This document shows, in pieces, positions 1 through 10,300 of a DNA stretch of 64,000 bases. Origin of the DNA: Copromyces sp. CBS 386.78 (taxonomy: Eukaryota > Ascomycota > Sordariomycetes > Sordariales > Sordariaceae); the NCBI GenBank assembly GCA_030685235.1, contig MU839176.1, positions 62,001-126,000 of the forward strand, given 5' to 3'. The translations under genes and the position numbers were made by a program. Every line of letters starts with the position of its first letter. The stretch's first letter is position 1. The notes under the pieces were generated by a model. The model was not told where the DNA came from, made no database searches, and saw only the letters and a program-made list of their open reading frames with translations.

Positions 1-2
1 CC

Positions 3-1283
3 TCGAAGCTCATGACGCAGATGAATACGCTCAAGTACAAGCTGCTGCCGCTCTCCCTCCTCGACAGCAAGGCGAACAAGCTGATCCGCAGCATCGATAC
101 CGGCCTCCTCACCAAGACTGCTGAAGCTCTCAAGGCAGGAAACGAGGCTGCGTTGTCGCTGAAGGAGGTTGCAGCGGATGAAGTGTTCCAGAAGACCTTC
201 CCATCCATCCGAAAGCAGATCTCAAACTTCCAAAACGCATTTGCGGCGGCTGAGACCGACTTCACGTCGCAAGTCCGACAGTTGTTGCCAGAGCTGCGGG
301 ATGGCAACACGGATGCCAACGAGAAGATTGCCGAGCTGGTGGAGGTCGTTGGCCTTCATTCACGGCGCACTGAGATTGCCCAGCAATTCGTCACCGCCAA
401 ACAAGATGAAGCCCTCATTCTTCGCCAGACAGTTGCTGCCTTGTTGGCCGACAAGTTCGAGGATCATCTGGGAGGACTCAAGAGCGGAAACCTGGTCGAC
501 GCTGCGCCCGCCCGCCTGTTCTTGTCCATTGGAGGCGGTGCCATTGGCGCACCCGAGCATCCGCTCCAGGCAAAGCTCGCGCCGGATTCTCTCGACAACC
601 TGGACTCCGGCGACGATGACGATCTCCCGGTCGAGGAATGGTTCGAGAACTCACAAACGCGAGCCAACCTGACAAAGTCGTGCAATGACATACGCGAACA
701 GCGCAAGATGGCGATCCCCGGTGTCGATGTTTCTTTTGGGGTTGCGAGCATTCCCATAGCGAAGCGCGGTGGCAAGAAGGCAAGGACCAACATTGGTGAC
801 GTGATCCTGCAGAAGGACGGCGTCCTCTCGATAGTCACAGGCATGCTCCCCAAGGAGCCATCTCAGCCGACACTCACCGTCAAAGGCCAGACGCTGACTG
901 TGAAGTGGTCTTCAAACCGTGCGGCGGAAGAAGAGACTGCGATCCCGACAACTGGCTTTGCTCTTCGGTATCGCCGGGTTCTTAATCCCAAGACAGACGG
1001 CCCGTTCCCTCGTGCTGGGGAGAACGAGTTGTTCCGAGACGTCAGATGCCCTGCGACCGACGACACAATCGAACTCGAGGACCTGTCCGACGATTGCGAC
1101 TACCAAGTCGAGCTGAGCGTGCAGACCTGCGTGGGCTCATCGCCTTGGAGCCCCAAGGCTGTCAAGCGCACCGAGAGACGCATGACTGAAGCCCGCAACA
1201 TGCTTGAATTTTTCTTCAACAATGACATCATTGTTAATCTGGGGGTGCAGGTAACGGTACTAGCGTGGTGCGGTTTATTGTAA
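3..1283 (+). CDS. Stonustoxin-like (SNTX-family) protein with C-terminal FN3 domain, 5' end outside window
   Basis: The frame is open to the window edge, so the ATG at 12 is probably internal and the N-terminal part (a MACPF-like domain in the animal family) would lie upstream. Seen, numbered from that ATG: a PLSLLDSKA motif at residues 13-21, like the linker that opens the helical region of stonustoxin-type proteins; a helical region (about 40-150); a probable thioredoxin-like domain (about 150-280) with an acidic DSGDDDDLP stretch; and a fibronectin type III domain (about 283-386) with the buried Trp at 299 and the closing SPWSPKA. The family comparison is from memory of fish venom subunits; fungal homologues are usually uncharacterised, so a pore-forming role is inference. 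The last ~28 residues, from NMLEFFF on, do not fit FN3 and run into an inverted-repeat element, so the natural C-terminus may be altered. A GTPase gene follows on the same strand 860 bp downstream. Confidence 0.72.
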   Translation, partial: SKLMTQMNTLKYKLLPLSLLDSKANKLIRSIDTGLLTKTAEALKAGNEAALSLKEVAADEVFQKTFPSIRKQISNFQNAFAAAETDFTSQVRQLLPELRDGNTDANEKIAELVEVVGLHSRRTEIAQQFVTAKQDEALILRQTVAALLADKFEDHLGGLKSGNLVDAAPARLFLSIGGGAIGAPEHPLQAKLAPDSLDNLDSGDDDDLPVEEWFENSQTRANLTKSCNDIREQRKMAIPGVDVSFGVASIPIAKRGGKKARTNIGDVILQKDGVLSIVTGMLPKEPSQPTLTVKGQTLTVKWSSNRAAEEETAIPTTGFALRYRRVLNPKTDGPFPRAGENELFRDVRCPATDDTIELEDLSDDCDYQVELSVQTCVGSSPWSPKAVKRTERRMTEARNMLEFFFNNDIIVNLGVQVTVLAWCGLL

Positions 1284-2105
1284 GCAAACACGTTCTTTTA
1301 GAATAACCGTTCTGCTCAAGAAAACCGTTCAGCTTAGAAAAACCGTTTCAAGCAAATCCCTAGGCTCTGATTGGTTGGTTTGGTTTGGGAACAGGAGCTC
1401 TTGCCTTTTTTTTTATACTACGAAATCATCTCATTTCTATGGGTAAAGTAACCAAGCCTTCGGTACTTCTAATATCTAGCTCGTTGCTTCCCTTTGAAAC
1501 TATTCTAGGTTGCTTCCCTTTCAAACTCTCGCCTTCTTAAGTCTTCGTCGCCCAATCTTCGTCGCCCAATCTTCGTCGCCCACCCAAGCCAAACCACCAC
1601 TATCGTCATCGTCATCATCGGCATCGTCATTATCGTCGTCGTCGTTATCTTCGTTACTATAAAAATTAGTAAACGAATTGAAGCAAGGATGCAATCGTAC
1701 CTGGTGATGACGCTGATGATGGCCGTTGTTGTTGTTGTTGTTGTTATTGTTATTATTGTTAATAAAAAGGATGAAGTTGGGAGAGTTGGGGAGTTGATGG
1801 GACTTTGGCATTTTGAAGGATCCCAACCTTGGTTGACGTCATCCTTTTTTCTCTCCTTCTTTCTCTCCTTCTTTCTCTCCTTCTTTCTCTTTCTCTCATT
1901 TGTACCTTCCAACCATCTTTCTTTCATCGCCCCTTCCTAAAAGGGGAGTTTCTTCAACTCTTTTAGCTCCCGCCCATCGCACATGGCGCCCCAATTTTCC
2001 TCCAGCCAATTAGAGCCTTAGAACGGTTATTGTAAAGTGTACGGTTATTTTGCTGAGAACCGTTACTCTGAGCTGAACGGATATCACCGTACGGTCACGG
2101 TTATC
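1252..2105. mobile_element. Putative terminal-inverted-repeat element between the two genes
   Basis: The two flanks of this interval are imperfect inverted copies. CCGTTCAGCTTAGA at 1326-1340 matches the complement of CTCTGAGCTGAACGG at 2067-2081, and TAGGCTCTGATTGGTTGG near 1360 matches the complement of the segment near 2001-2019 at 15 of 18 positions. Both arms carry many ACCGTT/AACGGT hexamers (for example 1252, 1309, 1324, 1341; 2022, 2041, 2060, 2087). The centre is low-complexity. No clear target duplication was found, so the outer limits are approximate. It fills nearly all the space where the promoter of the downstream GTPase gene should be. Confidence 0.55.
1600..1900. repeat. Cluster of microsatellites
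   Basis: Three simple repeats lie in the middle of the inverted-repeat element: TCG/TCA triplets at about 1600-1660, GTT/ATT triplets at about 1726-1760, and an eight-base CTCCTTCT-type pyrimidine repeat at about 1850-1900. They create long spurious reading frames on both strands (poly-Asn, poly-Thr, Lys/Glu runs) that should not be annotated. Confidence 0.85.
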
Positions 2106-2143
2106 ATGAAAAAACTGTTTTCTGAGGAACCAGATTCCCATTA

Positions 2144-4042
2144 ATGGAGGCCAAGCTCACTGCTACGCCGACTTCAGACGGCAGCAAGCCGTGGGACTTT
2201 GACAAAGACAAGAACACGCTTTTCCTCGGCCACACGGAATACCTCAAGCGGAAGACCAACGTCAAGAGTTTCAAAGACGAGGTTGCAGTGCGCATAGTCA
2301 ATGTCGCCACCGAGTACAAGCCCGAGATCCAGTTTCCGGCGCTCGAAAAAAGCAACGAAACCATTGTCGCCGTCTTCACCGGCCCTAGCGGAGCTGGCAA
2401 GAGCACGCAGATCAATGCATTCGTGTCCTACCTCCTCGGCGGCGAGGTGGACGACCCAGCTCGCGTTCTTCTCATCGACGACCGCAAATTCAAGCAGTCC
2501 GCATCGGTTACGCAGCTGGTCACCTGCTTCCGCATCCGACCGTTCGCGCCTGTCTTTGAAAACAAGACGCTGATGATTGTCGACACGCCTGGCTACGGAG
2601 ACTCCCGAGGAGTTGAGCGCGATGCCTTCGTCACCGCAGCCATGGCCGAGTTCTTTGACACGGTCAGTCATGTCAACAGCGTCATCTTTGTCTGCAAGGC
2701 CAACGATGCGCGCACGACGATCCTCGAACCTGTCGCCACCTATGTCTTCTCTCTGTTCGCAAAAGACGTCCGCAAATGCCTCCGCACGCTGTACACCTTC
2801 AGCGATGGCGGCAAGGTGCTTGCTCACGACACCCTCGAAGGACTTCAGTGGCCGGTCGAGAACGGCGAGGTTCAAGTCAACAACTCAGCTTTCGGGCTCG
2901 ATCTAAAAGGTGGCGAGGTTGACAGGAAGATCAGAAGCCAGTGGATCGACTCGATCATGGGACAGTTCCGGCTGCAGGAAATGCTCGTCAAGATGACGCC
3001 TGTGCCAACAGCAGGCAGCGCCGAGGTGACCAAGAAGCGAATGCAGCTCGAAGAGAAATGCCAGCTTGCCGAGCGCAAGATCATGAAGACTGCCAATGAT
3101 GCGCAGTTGATCATTGCCCAGCTGAAGACCCTCGCCCTCGCCATCGGAGCCGCGCCCGACCAGAAGATCGCTCACAAGTACACCGAGACGTCCAAGAAAG
3201 ATGTCCCGTCGGGGAAGCACACCACTCTCTGCACGACTTGCAACTACACCTGCCACGAAATCTGCGGCTTATCGAACGACAGCGGCAAATACTACTGTAC
3301 GGCCATGAACAACGGAGAATGCACCATGTGTCCGAACAAGTGCAACTGGACCGAGCACCACAACGCCACCTTTATCATCGTCGCCGAGGAGAAGACCGAG
3401 TACATCACGCCGCAGGAGTTGATCGACACGTGGAACAAGGCCAACAACACGCAGGAGGGCGCCCTGGTCGGGCTCCTGGACGAGTACCTAAGCGCGCAGA
3501 AGATTCTGCGCGATGACATCCTCTACCTGGCCGACCTCAACGACCGGCTCAAGGAGACGGCGCTCATGCACGACCCCAGCGGCCTCATAAACTACGTGGA
3601 CCTACTGATCACGTCGGCCAAGGCGGGCGTCAAGGAGGGCAGCGCCAACCAGACGCTGATCACGCAGCTGATGACGGCGCGCAAGACGCTGCAGCTGCTC
3701 AACGAGCTCAAGGAGAAGGAGAGGCAGATCGGCAACGACCTCGGTATCCTAGTGGACGTGCTGAATCTCGTGCGCGCGGAGATGAAGCGCAGGATGGCGC
3801 TGAGCGCGAACGACCGTGCGGCCGAGGAGAAGAAGTCGTGTTCGCTGTATAATGACCTGCGCCTGAAGCTGCCGCGGGATCTGATGGAGAAGGCTCCTCC
3901 GCCGCTGAGGACGCCGGGCATGACGAGATGGAGCAAGGGAGCGCTGTACGAGGAGAATCTAAAGGCGGTGGTGAGCTTAGTAGAGCTTGTGCTCAAGGAT
4001 GGCGGCGTTGTTGCCGCGCTTGCGGCCATTCAGCCATGGTAG
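2144..4042 (+). CDS. AIG1/septin-like P-loop GTPase with cysteine-rich (zinc-ribbon-like) insert
   Basis: Single uninterrupted frame of 632 residues. The G1/Walker A motif GPSGAGKST spans residues 80-88 and the G3 motif DTPGYGD starts at residue 147; KAND (about 187-190) is a possible weak G4. This is the layout of the AIG1/GIMAP-septin-like TRAFAC GTPases. A cysteine cluster follows at C363, C366, C370, C374, C385, C393, C396 and C400, with H405 and H406 close by, spaced like a zinc-binding module. The C-terminal third (about 430-600) is rich in Leu, Lys and Glu and probably helical or coiled-coil. GTP binding is strongly suggested; zinc binding and cellular role are inference. The ATG at 2144 is the first in frame and lies about 40 bp beyond the upstream inverted-repeat element. 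Codon use and GC content are normal, with no RIP-type stops, so the gene looks functional. It is in tandem with the SNTX-like gene. Confidence 0.85.
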   Translation: MEAKLTATPTSDGSKPWDFDKDKNTLFLGHTEYLKRKTNVKSFKDEVAVRIVNVATEYKPEIQFPALEKSNETIVAVFTGPSGAGKSTQINAFVSYLLGGEVDDPARVLLIDDRKFKQSASVTQLVTCFRIRPFAPVFENKTLMIVDTPGYGDSRGVERDAFVTAAMAEFFDTVSHVNSVIFVCKANDARTTILEPVATYVFSLFAKDVRKCLRTLYTFSDGGKVLAHDTLEGLQWPVENGEVQVNNSAFGLDLKGGEVDRKIRSQWIDSIMGQFRLQEMLVKMTPVPTAGSAEVTKKRMQLEEKCQLAERKIMKTANDAQLIIAQLKTLALAIGAAPDQKIAHKYTETSKKDVPSGKHTTLCTTCNYTCHEICGLSNDSGKYYCTAMNNGECTMCPNKCNWTEHHNATFIIVAEEKTEYITPQELIDTWNKANNTQEGALVGLLDEYLSAQKILRDDILYLADLNDRLKETALMHDPSGLINYVDLLITSAKAGVKEGSANQTLITQLMTARKTLQLLNELKEKERQIGNDLGILVDVLNLVRAEMKRRMALSANDRAAEEKKSCSLYNDLRLKLPRDLMEKAPPPLRTPGMTRWSKGALYEENLKAVVSLVELVLKDGGVVAALAAIQPW

Positions 4043-4421
4043 TGGTTGATGATAATGTGCTGGGTTTAAAAGATGTAGAAGAGTTTCAGTTAGGTCAAGC
4101 ATGCGTAACCAGCCGAGCTGGCGAAACCCGGGGACTTCTCCCCAACGATTGGGGCAGGACAAAAAAGAATACTATCAGACCAGACTTGCCTTTTTCATCG
4201 ACGCGGACACCAGACCGACCACTTCGAGCTTGAAGGTGCCCATTGGGTTCGCTCACTGTACAGAGCTGTGTCGTTAGATTGCCCTTATGATGAGAAGGAG
4301 CCGATGTGCTCGGGTGATGTCGTCCATTGTGTCTTGATCGGCACCTGCCACATGGGTGCCAGTAGGAAAACTGGGTGCCGGTAGGTTTAGGGTGGGTGTA
4401 GCTAGGCTTCCTCTTAGAGAG
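4043..4421. other. Intergenic, 3' of the GTPase gene
   Basis: Normal-GC sequence with no convincing gene. A minus-strand frame (4095-4577) exists but runs across the boundary of the MITE at 4422, so it is not a gene as it stands. No polyadenylation signal could be assigned with confidence. Confidence 0.5.
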
Positions 4422-4884
4422 CAGGGTCGGGAATAAGTCAAGTCGACCCCAAGTCAAGTCCAAGTAAGCCGCGCCCCAGACTTGAGCAAATCTGGGTAAA
4501 ATTTCGATTTGCAAGCCCAAGCCTGGCCTCCCTGGGCTTGATTTTTCAAGCAAATTAACCAGATTGGGCTTAATCATTCAAGTCTGACCATTTGTACGTA
4601 TAAGTCCGGTTCTTAGATGTTCAAATGGATCCACCGAGTTTGGCGAGTCCTAAAAAGTGGGGGCGTAACACGGGTACAGGGGCTCGATTGGGCTCTGGAA
4701 ACCAATTGCCCCTGTAGATCGGGGGTTCGGCGCCGGAAAAACTCGATAATCCGTAGACTTACAGACTCAAGTCGGCAAATCTAACTCCATTTTCCCCACT
4801 TTTCAAGTAAATCCGTAATTTTATACTCAAGTCAAGTCCAAGTCTACCTCCAGACTTGACTTACTTGACTTATTCCCAACCCTG
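4422..4884. mobile_element. hAT-type MITE, 463 bp
   Basis: Starts CAGGGTCGGGAATAAGTCAA and ends with the matching complement, ...TTATTCCCAACCCTG. Flanked by a perfect 8-bp duplication, TTAGAGAG (4414-4421 and 4885-4892), which is diagnostic of hAT-superfamily insertion. Short AAGTCAAGTCCAAGT-type subterminal repeats lie just inside both ends. No coding capacity. The terminal CAGGGTTGGGAAT core is shared with the larger element at 51054-54337, so both probably used the same transposase. Little RIP is visible. Confidence 0.95.
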
Positions 4885-4978
4885 TTAGAGAGTGAGCAAC
4901 ACCAGGGTCCGAGTTGGGGTTACGTGTGTACTGCCAGGACTTTGGCACTTTTGAGAATGAAGAAAGTAGGAGGACTTC

Positions 4979-5707
4979 GAGACTAGACGAAGACACTTTG
5001 CGCCGGCTGCCTTTAGCTTCTTGATCACGGGTAGCTCCGAGTAGTAAGCCTTGTTTGTTCAGTAGGTTGCTTTGGCGTGATCAACTTCCGCGTAAAAGGC
5101 GACCAATTCTTGCTCGACGTCCGCCATTAGTTGGGCTGCGGCACCTCCGTGCTTACGGGCCAGTGGGCCGAGTTCGGCTTGGATCGTTGTGCAAGAATGT
5201 AGGTTGGCCGTCGCTCATAGTTACCAAGGCGCCAACCAGGGGGGCAAGAGCCGAGCGGCGGACGAATCCGTCATCCCGGCCCTTGAGGGCGACAACCTTC
5301 ATCGCCTCACGAAGGTAGTGAAGGGGATTGTAGGGTATGGCCTGCCGTCTGCTGGCGGTCGGGTCCAGCTGCGTGATGTCGATGTGGCGCTCAAATTCTG
5401 GTATTTCGGACCCGACATAGGTCAGATTCAATCCTACTATAGTATAGAGGTTACTCCCTAGAAGGAAGATGGTTTCACGTCCGCTTCACCTCGCTATGTC
5501 GACGGGAGCAACACACCTAAGGACTACCATCGAGTTTGCAGCCACAATAAATACAGGGCCGCGATGAACAGCAGTCCGAGAGTCCAAATCTCCCCGCATA
5601 TTCTCGGTGATGACTGCTTGTTTACTCAGGTCCTTTTCGGATGCCCACCGAGTTGCCTGCCGAAATTGCGATAAGGATCCGATCAAGCGAGCGCGATAAG
5701 CCGACAA
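4979..5707 (-). pseudogene. Degraded host gene fragment, unrecognised
   Basis: Three minus-strand blocks read like one protein broken by frame changes: 5707-5486 (with RWASEKDLSKQ and VFIVAANSMVVL), 5431-5153 (with LTYVGSEIPEFERHIDITQL and MKVVALKGRDDGF) and about 5165-4979 (with LARKHGGAAAQLMADVEQEL and YYSELPVIKKLKAAGAKC). The third block holds a TGA at a place where Trp would fit. The break between blocks 1 and 2 may be an intron; that between 2 and 3 is a frameshift. GC content is normal, so RIP is not the main cause. No family was recognised. A plus-strand frame overlaps (5189-5461) but does not continue outside. Confidence 0.45.
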
Positions 5708-6873
5708 GATAAGCTTTCTACCAAAAACACCAAAAAGATAAAAACATACAACACCTGGGATTCGCTGGTCGTCACCGACCCAACTACTAGTCAGGCGATT
5801 GGTAGCTTATCTATGGGAGAGCGGACGGGATCCCGAGTTTTCTACTATCTATGGTCGTATGTATTTAATTTATCCTGCGCAAGGTCCTAAGAATGGAACG
5901 AACCGAACACATTGTGGTCCAGGACATTATATCGCAGATTCAAGGTCATCTACCTCTAGGTATGGAACATCATTGAGATAGTGGTCACTGGTCAGTCGGT
6001 TTGGAAGAAAAACGGCGCGCAACGATGATAGAATTGATGTAGGTGCGCTATAAGTTATAACCCACAGAGCCGGCCAAACAAAGCCAGCCACTCCGCTAGC
6101 TACAGAGCGCTACAAATTAACAACAATAATACACCCCCTAACTTAATCGTACACACCCTAAACCCCCTTCAAAGGCTCTCATCCTCCTCCTCCTCCTCCT
6201 CCTCCTCTACTTCGACCAACTCGACGCTGGCGACGTCAGCCCTGCAGCTGGTTAACCTCGCAAGCCACCCTCTCCTCTCCTCCAGGTCTATAGTACCGCG
6301 AGTTATCTCGGGCGCAAGCATTTTCGAAATTTCGACGGGCCTCATAGTGACCGCCGAGTAGCCAGCAACCCTCTATGTCCCCTAGTTTAGCGCCGCGTTT
6401 ATAACTAGTATAATAATAGTACCGGCTATCGCCAACTCGAAAGCTAAACAAGCCTACCATTCATCCATTAGCTAGTATCTCCGTATTCTCTCCTCATAGA
6501 CAAGGACGCTTTGCGTCGTATCCTAGTCGAAGGCCTCGAAGACCGAAGCGCGCAAAGCTAGTTCGTTGTATATACGAGGGACCAAGTACTCCTCATCTTA
6601 CTAGAGTTATCGATTTAGGGAAAAAGCTATTAAAGTTCTCAAACTCCAAGTTCTTATCTACGTCCTATTGACTTTAACTATACGTTCGACCTCGTAGTCA
6701 ATAGGATATTAATAAAGTAGAAAATAATTCCCGGTCTAAGCTATAAAAGCGAAGACTAGCTAACTTATTAGAGTAAAGGAAGATACAATAGTATTATTCT
6801 ATCGAATAATGCATTTTGTCTATTTTTAACGGGGCTACGTCTTATCTATATGACCAAATAGAAGTATATTTAG
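5708..6873. other. Transition from host DNA to RIP-affected DNA; (CCT)n microsatellite
   Basis: GC content falls and TpA rises from about 6050 onward. A (TCC)n repeat lies at about 6181-6207. The minus-strand frame 6236-6460 is unrecognised and has no extension. No transposon ends were found here; it is probably decayed host or old repeat DNA. Confidence 0.5.
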
Positions 6874-7116
6874 CCTTTTTGTCCTCCGGAGTATGTTAAT
6901 AAGGGTTTTACCCCTTTTCTATTCCGTTTGGCCGCTAAGAATATCCAGCCTGTACTAAGCTATAGAGGGGACGAAAAAGCACTTCTTTATTACTAGTTAT
7001 TTTGTATAACCAATTTGCAACTTATAAGTCGCGATAACATTAATACCGTACCCCCTTTCGACCTAATGTGGATTCGTAATATTGACGCTAAAAAGGGTCA
7101 TAAGTTCGCCGCTAAG
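6874..7116 (+). pseudogene. Host coding remnant, upstream half (split by Gypsy-1)
   Basis: Frame open for 81 codons except a single TAG at 6994-6996 (RIP-type, from CAG or TGG). It contains PPEYVNKGFTPFLFRLAAKN and ends ...IDAKKGHKFAAK exactly at the CTAAG target site of Gypsy-1. The same frame continues without a shift at 19161 once Gypsy-1 and one copy of the target site are removed. Family not recognised. Confidence 0.4.
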
Positions 7117-7327
7117 TGTTATAGGGCTAGGGCCCGGAGTTGTGGCGCTCTGGTCTTTACGACTAGAGCTATTACGCCGTAGCTATCTCCGTGGCTGTGC
7201 TTGCGTAGCCCCCCTTAAAACTTCGTACCTCCGGTAGATCCGCTTTAAATAGACTTTTCTCTTCTTTATAGAACTTTAATTAAATTATACGATTAATACC
7301 CGTATTAATTGTACTATCCCCGTTATA
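7117..7327 (+). repeat. Gypsy-1 5' LTR (211 bp)
   Basis: Begins TGTTATAGGGCT and ends CCCCGTTATA, a RIP-altered CCCCGTTACA. Just inside it, the leader begins TTAGGTTCTATTAATAATA. In Gypsy-2 the matching leader can fold back on itself (AGGTTCTATTA pairing with TAATAGACCT), which may bear on priming. Confidence 0.95.
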
Positions 7328-7399
7328 TTAGGTTCTATTAATAATAAATTTAATAGAATAAAATAAATTAGTATCGCCGGTATAATTAAACGTAGAAGG

Positions 7400-10300
7400 G
7401 CTATTTATTAATTTCGTTATAATTATTAATATTATTATTATTGAATAGTAGAATGCTGTTGCCGTAGAAGTTAAATGCTTCGAAGATAAGCGCCTCCGTA
7501 TTTTTGTAAATAAAAGAGTTTTCGCTATAGAGATTTTTATTAATAATGAATTTTCCGCCGCCGTTAAAGCCGCGATCGGCTCCGCTTCTTAGGGTACGTA
7601 GTACCCTACGATAATTACCGCTAGCCTAAATACCCTAATTAGTATTAAATAAGAAATTGCTTCGTTGCATAGTTTTAAATATAAAAATAGTTATTAGTTA
7701 AAGTAGGATAATACCGCCGCTTCCTTTAATTTCTATATAATTCGATTAAAATTTATTTATAAAGAGGAAAGAATTGCCGGGGTTATTACTAGCGATAAAT
7801 TTAGGTGGTTAATATTGTTAAATACCTTCTCCGCTGATAAAATATTTATAGTAGAAGCCTTTTAGCGTTAAAGAGGAGCGAGCGGAATATATAATTCTAA
7901 GGATTTCTTTAATTAATTAAAAAAGGTCTTCGGTAATAAGAATAAAATACGTTTTATACTTATCTACTTATAATCTGTTCGTTAGAAAGATAATTAAATT
8001 TTGTCCGAATAATTCTTTACTTTTAAAATTAATTTTATTAAGGCTAGTAATTTTACTTAGGAAGACGATTTTAAATTTATTTAGTTAGAAATTTCAATAT
8101 TTATAAATTTCTATAATTAATTAATTTTTATTCGTATACTTTAAATTTATTCCTTTTACGTCGAATAATTAAAGGATATTATATATAAATATAAGAATAG
8201 TAAAATCTTCCCGGGATATATTTTTTATAATAATTGTAATTCCCGTTAGAATTCGCTTTCCTACTATTAAGGCGCTTAGGCTACCCTAACTACCCTCCTT
8301 AAGAATATAAATAGAAATACCCTTATAATAATAAAGTATATAAAAACGAAGAATAATAAGGATAAGAAATATATTAAATAGGTTTTTATAAAGGAAAGAG
8401 ATAAGCGTTATATTTAAAACTTTTATTTATAATATAGAACGAACGGATATATGATTAATAATTATAAATATTTATTTATTTAATATCCTACCGTTATTAG
8501 CGTTAGGGCTATTAAAATTAAGTTTAAAGTAGAATCGATATTAGAGGAAAATAGTAGCGATAATTATTTTACTATTAACGAATTAGAAAAAAAGTAATTC
8601 CCTTACGTAATTAAATAAAGGAGTATTCTAAAATATTAAATAAAGAGACAGGAATAGAGAATTTCCCGGGTCCTATAGAAATAAATATTATAAAAATACT
8701 TATAATTATTAATAATAAAGATCGTTTTTATACTTTCATTAATAAAGGTTATTAGTATTATATTATAATTAGTAAGAAGGTCGTCGAATAGTTAAAGATT
8801 CCTGTAATCCCTATATTTAAGAAGGAAATTAGAAGAACGTCCGCTAAAATAAAAGGAATTGAGATTAAGGGGATAGTATATTTTAAAATAGATATTTACA
8901 GCTATAATTCTATAGTTTACACTTATATTGTCCCGTAATTAGAATTCCTAATCATTTTGGGAAAACTATAGCTAATAGCGATAAAAACTTATTTTATCCC
9001 CTACGAATATAAACCCTAATATGGAATAGCCAATTACTAAATATTATATTTAAGGTATTCTTTAAAGGGTTTATCCCTTAGAGAGAAGGAAATTAGAGAG
9101 GCCGTTTATTATATAGCGATTATATTTATAATTATTGTAAACCGGATTTAGAAATGGAATAGCCGGAGAGCTGTAGAATCGGCAATATTTTCGGTTAGTT
9201 TACGAAATATTAAAAAGGTTTTTAAATTAAAAATTGATTTATTAAAAGAGGAGTTGCGAAAATATATCCTTATAGAGTTCTACGATTTTTTATTCGTTTA
9301 GAAATAGTTTAAAGCCGATAAATTTAATTTTTATTATTTAGGTATTAATTATAAAATTGAGATTAAGAAAGACGAAATTGGTTAGGAATTCCTATTATTT
9401 ATAGGTTATTTTTATAATATATTTCGAGAAGAGTTTTTAGTATTGAAGAAGATAATTAGAAATTTTATAGATAAAGGGTTTATTTATATTAATAATTCCT
9501 TTACGGCCGCGCTAATACTTTTTACTAAAAAGCTTAGTAGTAGTCTACGCTTCTACTACAATTATAGAACTTTTAATATTATTATTAGAACGGACTACTA
9601 CTTTTTACTATTAATTAAAGAAATTTTTAGAATTATTATTAAAATAAAGTAATTTATTAAAATAGACGTAGTATAAGCTTTCTATAAAATTTATATAGTA
9701 GAGGGTAAGGAAGGTAAAACGGCGTTTAAATACTATTATAGGTTATTCGAATAAATAGTAATACCATTTAAGCTATATAATATATTTATAATATTTTAAT
9801 AATATATTAATAGTATTTTAAATAATTATTTCGATAAGTTTGCTTCTATTTATATAAATAATATACTAAATTTTTTTTTTGGTTCGAAGGCCAATTATAT
9901 AGTTAAAGTACGTAAGGTCGTAGAGCGTATAATAATCGTAGGTCTCTATTTGGACCTAAAGAAGTACGAATTTACTATTAAGAGTATTAAATATTTTAAT
10001 TTTATTATAATTATAAGGGTTGGTATTTAAGTAAATCCGGAAAAGATTAGAACGATTATCGAATAAGAGGTACTTATATTTTAAAAAGGAGTAAGGAATT
10101 TCTTAAAGTTTATTAATTATTACCGGATATTTATTAAAGTTTTCTCTTTTATAATAAGATTACTAATTACGTTTACGGGTAAAGGGGTCCCCTTCGAATA
10201 GATTAAAGAGTATAATAAAGCTTTTAAAAAATTAAAGTAATTATTTATAGAAATTCTTATTTTTATTTAGTAGGATTTAAATCTTTTTATTTTTTTCGAA

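Noticed and set aside
1505..1940. Long frames on both strands (about 140, 101 and 83 codons)
   Set aside because: They are translations of microsatellites (poly-Asn, poly-Thr, Lys/Glu runs) inside the inverted-repeat element.
2174..2875. 233-codon minus-strand frame
   Set aside because: It lies fully inside the GTPase gene, whose plus-strand frame has clear motifs; this is a shadow from GC-rich codons.
4095..4577. 160-codon minus-strand frame
   Set aside because: It crosses the boundary of the 463-bp MITE, so host and transposon sequence are mixed.
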